A stretch of 64,000 nt of DNA from Bacteroidota bacterium (GCA_021155905.1 JAJNBG010000006.1:1-64000), one strand, 5' to 3'; positions 8,491-18,334 are shown, numbered from the stretch's first letter. The notes: generated from the sequence alone by a model not told the origin. Translations and numbers: made by a program.

Positions 8491-9682
8491 TAGTGATCGC
8501 TTTATACCCAAATAATTTTAACAGGACCCAGGTCAGTATAAAACCTGCAATCCCCGCAATAATAGACAATACCGTTGCTCCGATGTAATAAACAAATAAA
8601 TTATTTAATGTTTCGAGAGTTAAGAGCTTATCGAAATCCAGGTTCACTTTCTTATTCAGAACAAACTCTCCCGTTTTTATACTGGCATACAATACAAAAG
8701 GAATCAATGGTGGAACAGAAATCTGTGCTGATAAACCCACTATCACTTTGTTGAGTTTAAAAAAAACAGCAGTAAAAATGGCCAGTGCAAACTGAAAGCC
8801 CCAGATAGGAACTATTCCAAAAAATAATCCAACGCCAACTGATAGAGCTTTTTTCTCAGGTGTTTCATGAGCGGCAACAACTTCTTCTTTCCAGACCCGC
8901 CTCAAATTTTTGAAATTGATACTGCGAATCAACATCACCGGGCGCCAGAACAAAGCAGCAAGGATCACCAGGTAGGTATTTAAAAAACTGATTCGCGTGC
9001 TGTCTCTGCTAGGAACAAAATGCGAAACCCTCTCTCCTTCCGGCGCATAATAAACACTGACCGGAACCGATATGACAGGAATTCCACGCCATGCAGCCTT
9101 TACAATAACCTCGATTTCCAATTCAAACTTCGTGGTAAATAACCAGATCTTTCTTAAGCGCTGTACCGGGTATAAACGGAACCCGCTCTGTGTATCCGGT
9201 AAGGTAATTCCTGTTTCTGCCCAGAACCAGAAATTGCTGAACTTATTTCCAAATGTACTTTTGTTCGGTACATTCTCAACCGTCATGTTCCTGGCACCTA
9301 TGATCAGACTTCCCGGTTTCTCTTCTATCTTATCAAGGAACAAAATAAAATCTTTCGGATAATGCTGTCCATCGCTATCAATACTAATGGCATAATTGCA
9401 TCCAAGATGCACCGCTTTCGCGAAGCCGTTTCTCAACCCAACTCCTTTTCCTTTGTTAACCGGATGTGTGACAATATGCAGCGTTGGATAACGGGAGAGA
9501 ATCTCTTTTGTATTATCCGTACATCCATCGTCAATCACAATAATATCATCACAATACGCCATCGCCGATTGTATGACACTTTCGATCGTTTTAGCGTTAT
9601 TATAGGTAGGAATAAGCACACAACATTTCAGTTGTTTGAATTTCTGTTTGACATATGCTTTTTGTTCCAGGGACTCTATCAT
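8474..9682 (-). CDS. Family 2 glycosyltransferase fused to a DUF2062 membrane domain
   Basis: The N-terminal 230 residues are a GT2 (dolichol-phosphate mannose synthase-like) enzyme: VLIPTYNNAKTIESVI, DDIIVIDDGCTDNT, NKGKGVGLRNGF, the DxD-type ISIDSDGQHYP and the QSGFRLYP motif. After a basic linker, residues about 265-395 form a DUF2062 domain with membrane segments (ALSVGVGLFFGIVPIWGFQ, PPLIPFVLYASIKTGE, then a long hydrophobic hairpin). This fusion is known in Bacteroidota and suggests a membrane-anchored glycosyl or polyprenyl-phosphate transferase. It is the first gene of a minus-strand pair with the pseudouridine synthase and is divergent from the outer-membrane protein gene at 9761. 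Confidence 0.88.
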   Translation of the reverse strand: MIESLEQKAYVKQKFKQLKCCVLIPTYNNAKTIESVIQSAMAYCDDIIVIDDGCTDNTKEILSRYPTLHIVTHPVNKGKGVGLRNGFAKAVHLGCNYAISIDSDGQHYPKDFILFLDKIEEKPGSLIIGARNMTVENVPNKSTFGNKFSNFWFWAETGITLPDTQSGFRLYPVQRLRKIWLFTTKFELEIEVIVKAAWRGIPVISVPVSVYYAPEGERVSHFVPSRDSTRISFLNTYLVILAALFWRPVMLIRSINFKNLRRVWKEEVVAAHETPEKKALSVGVGLFFGIVPIWGFQFALAIFTAVFFKLNKVIVGLSAQISVPPLIPFVLYASIKTGEFVLNKKVNLDFDKLLTLETLNNLFVYYIGATVLSIIAGIAGFILTWVLLKLFGYKAITNEPGH

Positions 9683-9747
9683 AAGGGCTTCGCAAAAATA
9701 AATAAATAATACTTGTAAAACCGCTCTTTTGCTTTCTAAATATTTTT

Positions 9748-9755
9748 TAAGTTTG
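9748..9755 (+). promoter_or_regulatory. Bacteroidota -7 promoter element (TAAGTTTG)
   Basis: It matches TAnnTTTG and ends five bases before the ATG at 9761, with a TTTG 16 bases upstream. The transcript would be nearly leaderless, or translation may begin at the second ATG (9767). Confidence 0.5.
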
Positions 9756-9760
9756 CGTAT

Positions 9761-10792
9761 ATGTCAATGACATTCAAACATATCCTGATTGTATTTTTGC
9801 TGGTTTCGACAATTCCTGTTCGTTCACAACAAGAAAAAAAGAAAGAAAAACCACCCAAAGAAAAAAAGGAAAAAAAAGCAAAAGAGCTTCCTGAAAACAT
9901 AGAAGCTTTTCCTAAAAATTTCCTGATCCGCCCCCGTTTTGTTTATCCTATCGTATCCATCAACGTGAGCAACCGTATGTTCGGTAAGGGTGAAAAATTT
10001 GCATACATGCCTGCCATGCCTGGAGTTGTAGGGTTATCATTAAAAATAAAAAAAGTCTACATTTCAGCGGCCATCCAGTTACCTGCCAGCGAAGCGCTCA
10101 GGAAAAAATACGGTGAAACAAAATTCAGGAACATTAATATCAATATACAGGGGCGTGTCCTCAACTGGGGTTTATTTTATCGTGATTATAAAGGATTTTA
10201 TTTAACCAAATACAAACCCTATTATCCAAACTGGAAGGAAGATTCTTTAGGCTTTCCTAAATCACCGGGGTTGAGAAGCCTTGAGGCCGGCCTGAACCTG
10301 GGCTTTAACTTTAACCGGAATTTTTCCATGAATGCGGCCTTTGCGCAAGGTGAGCGACAAAAAAAAAGTGCAGGCTCTTTTTTAATGGGTATTTCTGAAC
10401 GCTACCAACGCCTCGAGGCTGATACAAGTTTTGTGCCGCCTACACAAGGCCCGCTGTACCCTAATTTAGACCAGCTGGTGTATGGAAATTTTACGAGCAC
10501 AATTATCTCTTTAGGATTTGGCTATCAGTTTGTGGTGAAGAAGTTTCACTTTACCCCGGTGCTTATGGCAGGTTCAGGATTTCAGATACAGAGCTATGAG
10601 CAAACAGACCGAAAGCGACTATGGATTAATTACCCAACATACGCCAGTGCCAAAGCACAGTTCGGATATAACGGTGATCATTTTTTTGTGAACCTGATTT
10701 ATCTAACTGAATATAATACCATCCCACTCAAAGAATCCAGGATCAAACTTTTTCATAACTGGCTGGAATTTGGGATGGGTGTTAGGTTTTGA
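9761..10792 (+). CDS. Putative outer-membrane beta-barrel protein
   Basis: A 343-residue exported protein. Residues 1-23 are a signal peptide ending PVRSQQ. A striking Lys/Glu/Pro-rich stretch follows (residues about 25-45), then alternating amphipathic strands rich in Tyr, Phe and Gly to the C-terminus, which ends with aromatic FGMGVRF, a common outer-membrane barrel ending. It may belong to a DUF4421-like Bacteroidota family, but this is only an impression. The basic tract probably stays in the periplasm. No operon partner is seen; divergent from the GT2-DUF2062 gene. Confidence 0.65.
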   Translation: MSMTFKHILIVFLLVSTIPVRSQQEKKKEKPPKEKKEKKAKELPENIEAFPKNFLIRPRFVYPIVSINVSNRMFGKGEKFAYMPAMPGVVGLSLKIKKVYISAAIQLPASEALRKKYGETKFRNININIQGRVLNWGLFYRDYKGFYLTKYKPYYPNWKEDSLGFPKSPGLRSLEAGLNLGFNFNRNFSMNAAFAQGERQKKSAGSFLMGISERYQRLEADTSFVPPTQGPLYPNLDQLVYGNFTSTIISLGFGYQFVVKKFHFTPVLMAGSGFQIQSYEQTDRKRLWINYPTYASAKAQFGYNGDHFFVNLIYLTEYNTIPLKESRIKLFHNWLEFGMGVRF

Positions 10793-10846
10793 TGTTAAGC
10801 ACACAGGTATTGGTAATTCAGGTATAAATTTGCCAGTCCTTTAAGA

Positions 10847-10899
10847 GGCTCTCGATACAATTTTTGCCGGAGGCAGCCAAAAAATCACTCGGTTGACTT
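10847..10899. repeat. Intergenic repeat of TCTCGATACA ... CACTCGGTTGAC type
   Basis: Segment GGCTCTCGATACAATTTTTG, a GC-rich centre and CAAAAAATCACTCGGTTGAC form two half-arms with complementary T and A tracts. The layout matches palindromic repeats commonly seen between genes in Flavobacteria (CTCGATAC ... CTCGAACTGAC). It is a single degenerate copy. Confidence 0.5.
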
Positions 10900-10912
10900 T
10901 AATGTAAAGCAC

Positions 10913-10942
10913 AAAAAAAGCCGCTACATCAGTAACGGCTTT
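10913..10942 (-). terminator. Terminator for the minus-strand gene at 10978
   Basis: Stem AAAGCCG / CGGCTTT has a 12-base loop. On the minus strand it ends in a run of seven T, placing it downstream of the 262-residue protein gene. Confidence 0.75.
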
Positions 10943-10950
10943 CGCTTATT

Positions 10951-10978
10951 TTTTGTCAGTCTGATGGGAGTCGAAGAC
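10951..10978 (-). repeat. Second copy of the TTCGACTCC...CTGACA repeat
   Basis: Read on the minus strand this is TTCGACTCCCATCAGACTGA followed by CAAAA, matching the copy at 4791 at 19 of 22 positions. Its end touches the stop codon of the minus-strand gene at 10978. Confidence 0.65.
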
Positions 10979-11766
10979 TATTTTCTCTTTTCAAATTCAG
11001 AAACCTGGTTGTCATAGCACAAATAGTATTTTCCTTTAGAAAGGTTATCGATATCTGTCTCTTTACCAAATCCTTTTTTCACAACCGTACCAAAGGCGTC
11101 GTATACTTCAAAAGAGGTTTCGCAGGTATATTGAATAGCTTTGTTATTTTTAGTGATCATAAAAGACGGCTTATCTGTACCGGAATTAATAATAACCGGT
11201 GAAGATACTTTTGGTGTAGCACCCAATCCAACCTGTTTAACCCTGAACTTATTTTCACCACTATGAGTAGCGATCTGAAAAGAGTAATCGTGATTGTCGG
11301 GATTTCCAATACCCTGTACTTCCCCAACATATACCCACTTGTTCCATTTAAATTGCTCCACTACATACGGTAACGGCCCACTTTCATTTTTGGCGGTCCA
11401 TTTTAAAATACCTGATGAGTTAATATTCATACTCACCACTTCAAACGTAGGGCGTGGCTTTAAAACTTCAGGATTTAAGACAACCGGCACACAATCACTT
11501 TTATGACTGATTTCAATCACAACTTTTTGTCCCGGTTTGATATTTAAGGCAGTCAAATCAATTTCAAAAGCAGAAGAATTTACTTCATCTGTTGTGATTT
11601 TACCGTTTACTTTAATTTCTGTCGCACAAAATCCAACACCGTTTGCCCCGAAAGCGTTCTGTATAAACACATTTTTATTTTGAAATTTTCCTTCCAGAAT
11701 TAACACGCCCGCTTTTGAATTAAAAGAAAGAACTGCTATTGAAAAGATAAAAATTAAATTTTTCAT
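10978..11766 (-). CDS. Hypothetical secreted protein
   Basis: A 262-residue protein with a signal peptide (MKNLIFIFSIAVLSFNSKAG). Residues about 20-95 look like a beta-sandwich (VLILEGKFQNKNVFIQNAFG, GQKVVIEISHKSDC). A second beta domain at about 108-195 resembles Fn3 (ILKWTAKNESGPLPYVVEQF, NKFRVKQVG). The C-terminus (YTCETSFEVYDAFGTVVKKG, LSKGKYYLCYDNQVSEFEKR) has the layout of a degenerate T9SS sorting domain. The protein is probably exported. It has its own terminator and no evident partner. I do not recognise a named family. Confidence 0.65.
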   Translation of the reverse strand: MKNLIFIFSIAVLSFNSKAGVLILEGKFQNKNVFIQNAFGANGVGFCATEIKVNGKITTDEVNSSAFEIDLTALNIKPGQKVVIEISHKSDCVPVVLNPEVLKPRPTFEVVSMNINSSGILKWTAKNESGPLPYVVEQFKWNKWVYVGEVQGIGNPDNHDYSFQIATHSGENKFRVKQVGLGATPKVSSPVIINSGTDKPSFMITKNNKAIQYTCETSFEVYDAFGTVVKKGFGKETDIDNLSKGKYYLCYDNQVSEFEKRK

Positions 11767-11851
11767 TTCGAAAATAATCGGTTTAAATTAATTTTATTGA
11801 GTGAAACTTATATGCTAATGAGTAAATATATGAAATAAAAAGGCAAAAAAT

Positions 11852-12040
11852 TTAGTGAGATCGGAATTTAACATATAAAACCATTAACAAAATCACCAAA
11901 ATAGTAATCACAAGAATCCTGGAAGCTCCTTTGAAATGGATTTTATCAATAAAACTATCTTTTCTGTATGACCAAAACATCGCTATTACAAAAACTACAA
12001 AGAAACCAAGTGCGAAAATTATTTTACCGGTTGTCAACAT
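11852..12040 (-). CDS. Small two-TM membrane protein (62 aa)
   Basis: Two hydrophobic helices (residues about 5-24 and 43-58) flank a short basic loop (YRKDSFIDKIHFKGASR). Similar 60-70 residue proteins are common and uncharacterised in Flavobacteria. The ATG is clear, and no overlapping better frame exists. Divergent from the WG-repeat gene at 12087. Function unknown. Confidence 0.6.
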   Translation of the reverse strand: MLTTGKIIFALGFFVVFVIAMFWSYRKDSFIDKIHFKGASRILVITILVILLMVLYVKFRSH

Positions 12041-12086
12041 CTTTTCATGTTATTTAGGCCGCAATTTATAATTTTACGGGCAATAG

Positions 12087-14174
12087 ATGAGGAAAATAGC
12101 GGCCATACTTATTACCTGTTTAGTAACAAATGTTTTGGGAAATAAGATTTCTGATGCCTATGAAGCGCTCGCAATGTTCGACTATTTCAAAGCAAAGCAA
12201 CTCTTTTATAAGGCCCATCCAAAATTCCCCTGCGAGGCTTCATATGGTTTGGCTACTATCTTTTACAGAACGGACAACCCTTTCTCCAATACCGATAGCG
12301 CGGCTAAATATATTGCGATCAGCCAAACCCATTTTAAAGATACCGTAACCCTGTCCGGCTATAAAATTAACAAAAACACCTTAACTGATTTAGCTCAAAA
12401 GATAGGCTATAAAGGTTTTCAAATATATTGCCTCAACCGCTCCATCAGTGACCTCAATTATTTCCTTAATCACTATTATTTTTCAAATGACAGCCTGCTG
12501 GGGAAAAGCTATTATTTAAGGGATGAGCTTTTATTTGAAGCGGCTTCCTCATACAAGTCGAGTGATAGTATTCAGCAATTTATGCTAAATCATCCGGAAA
12601 GCTATTTATACCAAAGGGCACAGACTTCGTTTTACGACTTTCAGTATGCTGAAAAAACACCTCAAAAATCCATTAACCAGTTAAGAGTATTTATTAAAAG
12701 GTATCCCAAAAACCCCAACGTGCCGGAAGCTGAACAAACGCTTTTTAATTTAGTTCAGCAATTACATTCTGCAGACAGTCTGTATGATTTTATAAAAAAA
12801 TACAGCAGCAATTTAACCAATGAGGCTGCCTGGAAACTACTCTACAGCATATCTGTAAACCAATACAGCAAAGAGGAGCTTACTAATTTTTTAACAAAAT
12901 ATCCGGACTATCCTTACAATGAAACCATCCTCAAAGAGATATCCTTGTCGCAGAATATTCTCATTCCCTTAAAAAATACTAATGATAAATATGGGTTCAT
13001 TGACACCCTTGGGAACTGGGTTATCCCGTCACTATACGATGACGCACTTCCATTTCATGAAGGTTTTGCTTCGGTTTGCAAAAACGACAGCTGCTTCTAC
13101 ATCAACAAGGAAGGTCAAAAAACAAGCAGTCATTATTTTGAGGAAACCGAATGTTACAAAGATGGTATAGCCATAGTAAAAAAAGACAACCTGTATTATC
13201 TAATCAATCGATCAGGACAATTTATTTCAAAAAGTTATGAGGACATCAATGAGTCTTCCCACAAATTATTTGTTTGTAAATTGAACAATGTCTATGGTGC
13301 AATTAATGCCAAAGGAGAAATCATCATTCCATTCACTTACTCCAAATTAGGCAATTTTAAAAACAGGTTTGCTTATTACCTCTCACACCTGTACGGATTG
13401 GTAGACATTCACAATAAGGCTTTACCTGCTCAGTGGGACTGGATATCCGATGTGGATACCAATTCCATTGCTATTGTAAAAAAACAAAATCTATTTGGCC
13501 TCATTCGTTCAGATGGAGAGATGGTTCTTTCCTCTCAGTATGACTATATAACGTTTTGCCAGGATGACATTTACCTCATCGTTAAAAACAACCTGTATGG
13601 ATTTTATAATGCGGCTGAAAAATGTTTTGTGACTGACCTGGATTATAATTATAACACATCATTAAAGGCCGATTATTATACCAATGGAAAACACTTTAAG
13701 CTCATCAAAGACGAGGAGGTGGGCTTAGTGGATGCGAACGGCCGTTACAGCATTAACTTTGGCACTTATTCTGATTTCTTTTTTGCTAAAAACGAAATCA
13801 TCCGCATCCAGAAAAATAATAAATATGGTTTTGTGGATCGGAAACTGAAGCCAATAACATCTCTAGAATTTGACAAGGCAAAAGATTTTGAGAACAACAT
13901 AGCCATTGTCTCAAAAGGAGTGACTACGTCGTTAATAGACAAAAACGGGAAAGTGATTTACGCTGTAAAAAATGCAGACCTTACTTCTGCATCAGATAAC
14001 CTTTATCTGTTGAAACAGCAAGATTTACTTGGCCTGATCGACACCTCCGGAAAAACATTATTGAATATCGAATACGAATCCATCGAACTGATCCATCCCA
14101 AATTATACCTCTGCGTTAAAAACGAAGAATTGTATCTTTTCAACCTTCGGACAAAAGCTTTGAAAAAAATCTAA
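12087..14174 (+). CDS. Exported WG-repeat protein with N-terminal helical (TPR-like) region
   Basis: A 695-residue protein. A signal-like N-terminus (MRKIAAILITCLVTNVLGN) is followed by a helical, TPR-like region to about residue 290 (FDYFKAKQLFYKAHPKFPCE; FIKRYPKNPNVPEAEQTLF). From about 295 to the end come serial WG (KWG) repeats of the form YGFIDTLGNWVIPSLYDDA, each ending in an EGFA/VxKN strand; I count about ten. WG repeats form beta structures of uncertain, probably protein-binding, function. The protein is probably periplasmic or surface located. It converges on the large histidine kinase gene with a gap of only six bases. Confidence 0.85.
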   Translation: MRKIAAILITCLVTNVLGNKISDAYEALAMFDYFKAKQLFYKAHPKFPCEASYGLATIFYRTDNPFSNTDSAAKYIAISQTHFKDTVTLSGYKINKNTLTDLAQKIGYKGFQIYCLNRSISDLNYFLNHYYFSNDSLLGKSYYLRDELLFEAASSYKSSDSIQQFMLNHPESYLYQRAQTSFYDFQYAEKTPQKSINQLRVFIKRYPKNPNVPEAEQTLFNLVQQLHSADSLYDFIKKYSSNLTNEAAWKLLYSISVNQYSKEELTNFLTKYPDYPYNETILKEISLSQNILIPLKNTNDKYGFIDTLGNWVIPSLYDDALPFHEGFASVCKNDSCFYINKEGQKTSSHYFEETECYKDGIAIVKKDNLYYLINRSGQFISKSYEDINESSHKLFVCKLNNVYGAINAKGEIIIPFTYSKLGNFKNRFAYYLSHLYGLVDIHNKALPAQWDWISDVDTNSIAIVKKQNLFGLIRSDGEMVLSSQYDYITFCQDDIYLIVKNNLYGFYNAAEKCFVTDLDYNYNTSLKADYYTNGKHFKLIKDEEVGLVDANGRYSINFGTYSDFFFAKNEIIRIQKNNKYGFVDRKLKPITSLEFDKAKDFENNIAIVSKGVTTSLIDKNGKVIYAVKNADLTSASDNLYLLKQQDLLGLIDTSGKTLLNIEYESIELIHPKLYLCVKNEELYLFNLRTKALKKI

Positions 14175-14180
14175 GAAAAG

Positions 14181-17100
14181 CTATTTGCTGGCTAATGGAA
14201 ATACAATTGTGAAAATAGTTCCATAGTTCAGTGTCGTTTCAAAACTAATTGTTCCATTAAAGGAGATCACGGAATTTTTCACCATCGCTAATCCCAAACC
14301 TGTGCCGGTTGACTTAGTCGTAAAATTAGGAGTGAACAATTTAAGCCGCACATCATCCGTGATTCCAATACCATTGTCCTTGACCTTAACCGTAACAGTT
14401 GTTTCATCCGAAAAAGCAAGGATCTCAATTTTACCTTTTCGGTTTTCAGGAATGGATTGTTCCGCATTCTTCAACAGGTTCGTGAAGATACGCAGACACT
14501 GTTCTTTATCAGCCATGACCCACAAAGGTTCTGTCGCTTCTAAAGCTATTTCACATTCTGTATTTTGCTGGAACAAATGCGTGACATTCTGCAGTACGTC
14601 AAACAAATTCACAATTTCTAAATTCGCATTCGGCAGTTTCGCAAAGTTGGAGAATTCTGTTGCAATATGTGACAACGTATCAATCTGTTCAATCAGCATC
14701 TGCGAAACTTTCTTTACCCGTTCGTTGATATCTTCCGGATGTGTCTCCGCTACCCTCTGCAAATGCTGAATATTGAGCTTCATCGGCGTCAACGGATTTT
14801 TAATTTCATGAGCTACCTGCTTCGCCATTTCTCTCCAGGCACTCTCCCTTTCTGATTGCGCTAATAATTCAGAACTCTTTTCCAGTTTGATCAACATATT
14901 GTTGTACTCCGCAACCAGGTTTCCAATCTCATCATTCGATTTCCACTGAAGCGCCTCGTTGAATTTACCGAACTGGATATTAGAAATCTGTTGCTTAATG
15001 ATCCGTAATGGCTTGGTTAGCAAATTGGAAACCAATAATGCAATCAGGGTGGTGATGGCAAAAAGGATGGTGTAAATATTAATCAAGGTAGTCAGATAAG
15101 CGGTCAGCTCTTTCTCCAGGTCTTTTTGACGGGCAAAGTACGGTAAGTTAATGTAACCCAATAAACGATCGTTCTTGCTATAGAAAGGGATATAGGCTGA
15201 TAAATATTTTAAGGTACCAATGTTTTCCTTTTGGATATAATTCGCATGGATGCCTCTCTTAAAAGTCATGTATGCAGCTGGGTTCATGAATTTCGAAACG
15301 AGCCCCTGTTCGTAAATTGCAGGCTGCGAGGTTGAATATAAAACACCTCGTTTATTAAATAAAGAAATATCACTCCCGAAAAGCTGTGCCAATCGTTTCA
15401 ACCGGAATGTAGTAATATCCTTATACGATGGTTCCAGCGCGTCTTGTTGTCCGATGTTTTGGTGCAGCTCTTTTAAAACCGATTGCGATTTTAAAATCAG
15501 GTCTTTTTTATTTTTCAGCTCGAACTGGGAATTCACTACCCAGATAGTTCCCACAACTACACCTGCCAACGACAGAACTACAATCGAAACTAAAATAAAC
15601 TGAATCCGGTTATTCAAAGAATTGAAACGCTGGCCGCGTTTAATCACCATGGAATTAAACCATACACTGCATAATACCACTAGCGCGAAAAAAATAAACA
15701 GGTATGAATTAGATGTAAAGCGTCCCCAATATCCAAATTCTTTATCTGTGATGACAATTACCGTGTTTTCTTTTGGTGTGTAAACAAAATGTTCAAAGCC
15801 ATCACCGGTAGATGCCTTAAACGTTTTATGATTAACGAATAAAGGGTATTGGTACTCCCCAAAAGTACTCAGCAATTTATTGGACTCATAAACTGCGTAT
15901 GAAATACGTTTTGACTCCAGTTTATTTTCCAACGATTTATCCAGTAAGAGGTCAGGAAACGCGCCAAGATTTACAGCCAGCTTAGGCTCCAGCTGTAGGT
16001 ATAAATGAAATGTTTTATTAGGATTTTTATTAACATCTTCGATATCAATTTTAGCGACATAGCGGATCGATTCTTTTTGCTTGTCAATAAAATACAGATC
16101 GTCACTGATGGTTTGAAAACCATGCTTTTCAATTTGCTGTTTAAAATACTCCTCATCCAGGTAAACAGGATTTAAATGAATAAAAATCGGTGTACAATCA
16201 TTTTTAAAAAGCGACATGATGATTTCATAGCGTTCAAAGTATCCGGTGAAATGCCTTTGCCGCAAGCTTTGTTCAATCTGCTCGCTGCTTAAGGGCAATA
16301 AGGACAATAAATTCTTAAGCTGCACGTCAGATTTAATGGAATTGCTAATCTTACTGAACTCGTTTTCTGCTATGACATCCTGCCTGTCTGTTAAACTTAA
16401 AGACAAAGCTTCGAATGTTTGCTTTTTATTGACCTGCTCATATTTACTGAATAAGGAAGAGACAATAAATGTAGCCACCAACACAATCAGGCCAATGTTA
16501 ATGAAATTGTAAGACGCTTTAAATCTGCGCAGACAATAAGATATGATGACCAATAATACCGGCCATAAATAGTCAAGGATTTCGATTCCATTTTTTTCGC
16601 AAACTATCGACACGATAGAAAGGAGCACTAAAAAAGTAACTAACGTCAGTGGTGATAATAATTTCTCCCGCAGTAAATAAATAACCAGGCGCTCGAGACA
16701 GAGATAAAACGCAAAGATTAACAGTCCCACACACAGCAGACTCGTTAAGCTGTAAACGCTGAAATTAAAAAGCTCATTAATATTGTAGGAGATGGTAGAG
16801 TTGTTCACCAAACTGTAAATCAATAAGCGAATCTGCAATGAAAAGACCGCTAAAAAAATCAACGACAACATGATCATGATAAACCCCGCAGCCTTACTCT
16901 TCAAAATGACGAGTGCATTGCTCTTATAAAGCAGGATGGCCAATAAAAAGATGAGGCCACTGTTAATCAGCACGTCCCCCAAATAAGAAAAATAAAAGGA
17001 AGAGGCGTCCGCAAATAATTTCGCATCGTATAACCTGGTGTTATAAAAAGCGTCCGGAATTTTAAACCATATCATCGTCGTTCGGATTGCCAGGCATGAA

Positions 17101-17846
17101 AGTCCAAACACTAAAATAAAAGTGGATTCTTTTTTCAGTAATCGTTTTAATAACACAAACAGCCCCACTAAAAATAAAAAGCAAGCCATTATAAAAAAGA
17201 AACAGGAATAGAAGACCGAGTTTATGCTTTTGTATAAGCCATCACTTCTATAAATTTCAAACAATGGCGGCCCAAACTTAGATTTCACTGCATGCTTCAA
17301 AAAGTTTACCGGTGTTCGTAGTTCTGATCCTTCCGGTAGAAGAAGCCATTCACTGTAATTGTTATTTAAATAACGGTTCTCGAAATCATACTCCGGTTTG
17401 ATGGAGATCAAAGCAACAATCGTATAATCATGTTTCAAAGAATCTTTTTGCCGGATATATTCATACCAGCCGTTCCTGATCTTCATGAGCTGCACGTTGG
17501 TTTCATTAGCATATGAAAACAAATCAACGGCCGGTTGGTTATCCGTCCAGAAACATAAGCTATCACGATGGTACACGTACACCGCAATTCCCTCGTTGTT
17601 ATAAAGGTCGGTGATGGCGCCATTGTACTTCACAAAGAGCTCTCTCGGTTTGACGGTTGTTAAGGCTTCAGATAAAAGGTCGAGGTTGGCTTTAGCAATG
17701 GTTTCTTTTTGATGAAGATTTAATTCAGCCCTTTCTGCGAGTTCCTGTGTGGTGAAGTTTTTCCCGCGGTAAGTAGAAAAGCCAATAAAGGCACAGATGA
17801 GCGCAGCAATTAAAATCACATATAATTTAAAAGGGAGCTTCTCCAT
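14181..17846 (-). CDS. Very large membrane sensor histidine kinase, NtrY-like
   Basis: A 1221-residue kinase. After an N-terminal TM helix and an extracytoplasmic sensor segment (about 30-205), a block of multiple TM helices (about 210-470) is followed by a second extracytoplasmic region, another TM, a Cache-like region, a TM (about 910-940) and a HAMP domain. The catalytic core is complete: H-box VAHEIKNPLTP with H1013, N-box NLLKNAEQS (about 1123), G1 DNGIG (about 1157) and G2 GTGLGLAM (about 1181). Family members with this NtrY-type core are usually paired with an NtrC-type regulator; none is adjacent. It is monocistronic, and the 508-base region upstream marks the start of the AT-rich island. 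Confidence 0.9.
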   Translation of the reverse strand: MEKLPFKLYVILIAALICAFIGFSTYRGKNFTTQELAERAELNLHQKETIAKANLDLLSEALTTVKPRELFVKYNGAITDLYNNEGIAVYVYHRDSLCFWTDNQPAVDLFSYANETNVQLMKIRNGWYEYIRQKDSLKHDYTIVALISIKPEYDFENRYLNNNYSEWLLLPEGSELRTPVNFLKHAVKSKFGPPLFEIYRSDGLYKSINSVFYSCFFFIMACFLFLVGLFVLLKRLLKKESTFILVFGLSCLAIRTTMIWFKIPDAFYNTRLYDAKLFADASSFYFSYLGDVLINSGLIFLLAILLYKSNALVILKSKAAGFIMIMLSLIFLAVFSLQIRLLIYSLVNNSTISYNINELFNFSVYSLTSLLCVGLLIFAFYLCLERLVIYLLREKLLSPLTLVTFLVLLSIVSIVCEKNGIEILDYLWPVLLVIISYCLRRFKASYNFINIGLIVLVATFIVSSLFSKYEQVNKKQTFEALSLSLTDRQDVIAENEFSKISNSIKSDVQLKNLLSLLPLSSEQIEQSLRQRHFTGYFERYEIIMSLFKNDCTPIFIHLNPVYLDEEYFKQQIEKHGFQTISDDLYFIDKQKESIRYVAKIDIEDVNKNPNKTFHLYLQLEPKLAVNLGAFPDLLLDKSLENKLESKRISYAVYESNKLLSTFGEYQYPLFVNHKTFKASTGDGFEHFVYTPKENTVIVITDKEFGYWGRFTSNSYLFIFFALVVLCSVWFNSMVIKRGQRFNSLNNRIQFILVSIVVLSLAGVVVGTIWVVNSQFELKNKKDLILKSQSVLKELHQNIGQQDALEPSYKDITTFRLKRLAQLFGSDISLFNKRGVLYSTSQPAIYEQGLVSKFMNPAAYMTFKRGIHANYIQKENIGTLKYLSAYIPFYSKNDRLLGYINLPYFARQKDLEKELTAYLTTLINIYTILFAITTLIALLVSNLLTKPLRIIKQQISNIQFGKFNEALQWKSNDEIGNLVAEYNNMLIKLEKSSELLAQSERESAWREMAKQVAHEIKNPLTPMKLNIQHLQRVAETHPEDINERVKKVSQMLIEQIDTLSHIATEFSNFAKLPNANLEIVNLFDVLQNVTHLFQQNTECEIALEATEPLWVMADKEQCLRIFTNLLKNAEQSIPENRKGKIEILAFSDETTVTVKVKDNGIGITDDVRLKLFTPNFTTKSTGTGLGLAMVKNSVISFNGTISFETTLNYGTIFTIVFPLASK

Positions 17847-18254
17847 CTGTATTTACAGAGCAATTTACTGTTTTTTAACTAATTTTTTAATCCCGAAAAT
17901 CATTTTTTTGAAGATTTAAGTATACCCTAAAAACTAAATCCTCTCGGAACCCTTCTAAAAATAAGGAGTTCCAGAAATCTAAAGATAAAAATTTTTCCCC
18001 ATCTCTCGAAAGTCTCATAAAATAAATAACATTGACTCATTAAAAAATAATCTTTACTCGATTTTCTGATTTTAACAATTTCAAGCCTAGCAATTACGTA
18101 TAAAAATGTACTTTTTATTCAAAAATGTACTTTCAAGACAAAATCTTTTGTATTCTCAAGGAAATCGGGGAAACAGCCCTATTTCAGCATCTTCAGTGAT
18201 ATAGCGCCCTTAGAAGAAAATTTGAATTTAAAATATTGATTTATTAGAATTTTT

Positions 18255-18293
18255 ACCATATAAAATAACCGAGTAAATAATATTTTATATGGT
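18255..18293. promoter_or_regulatory. 13-bp perfect inverted repeat, possible operator
   Basis: ACCATATAAAATA and TATTTTATATGGT pair perfectly over 13 bases with a 13-base spacer, about 35 bases upstream of the -7 element of the next gene. It may be an operator, a hairpin or an element end. Confidence 0.5.
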
Positions 18294-18326
18294 TTTGGAT
18301 GTAATAATAAACTCAAATATCGGTCG

Positions 18327-18334
18327 TAACTTTG
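18327..18334 (+). promoter_or_regulatory. -7 element TAACTTTG
   Basis: It matches TAnnTTTG and lies 20 bases before the ATG at 18355. No clear -33 TTTG is found at the usual spacing. Confidence 0.5.

Noticed and set aside
10951-10978. tRNA-like 3' end (TGGGAGTCGAAGAC)
   Set aside because: No cloverleaf can be formed; it is a copy of the dispersed repeat.
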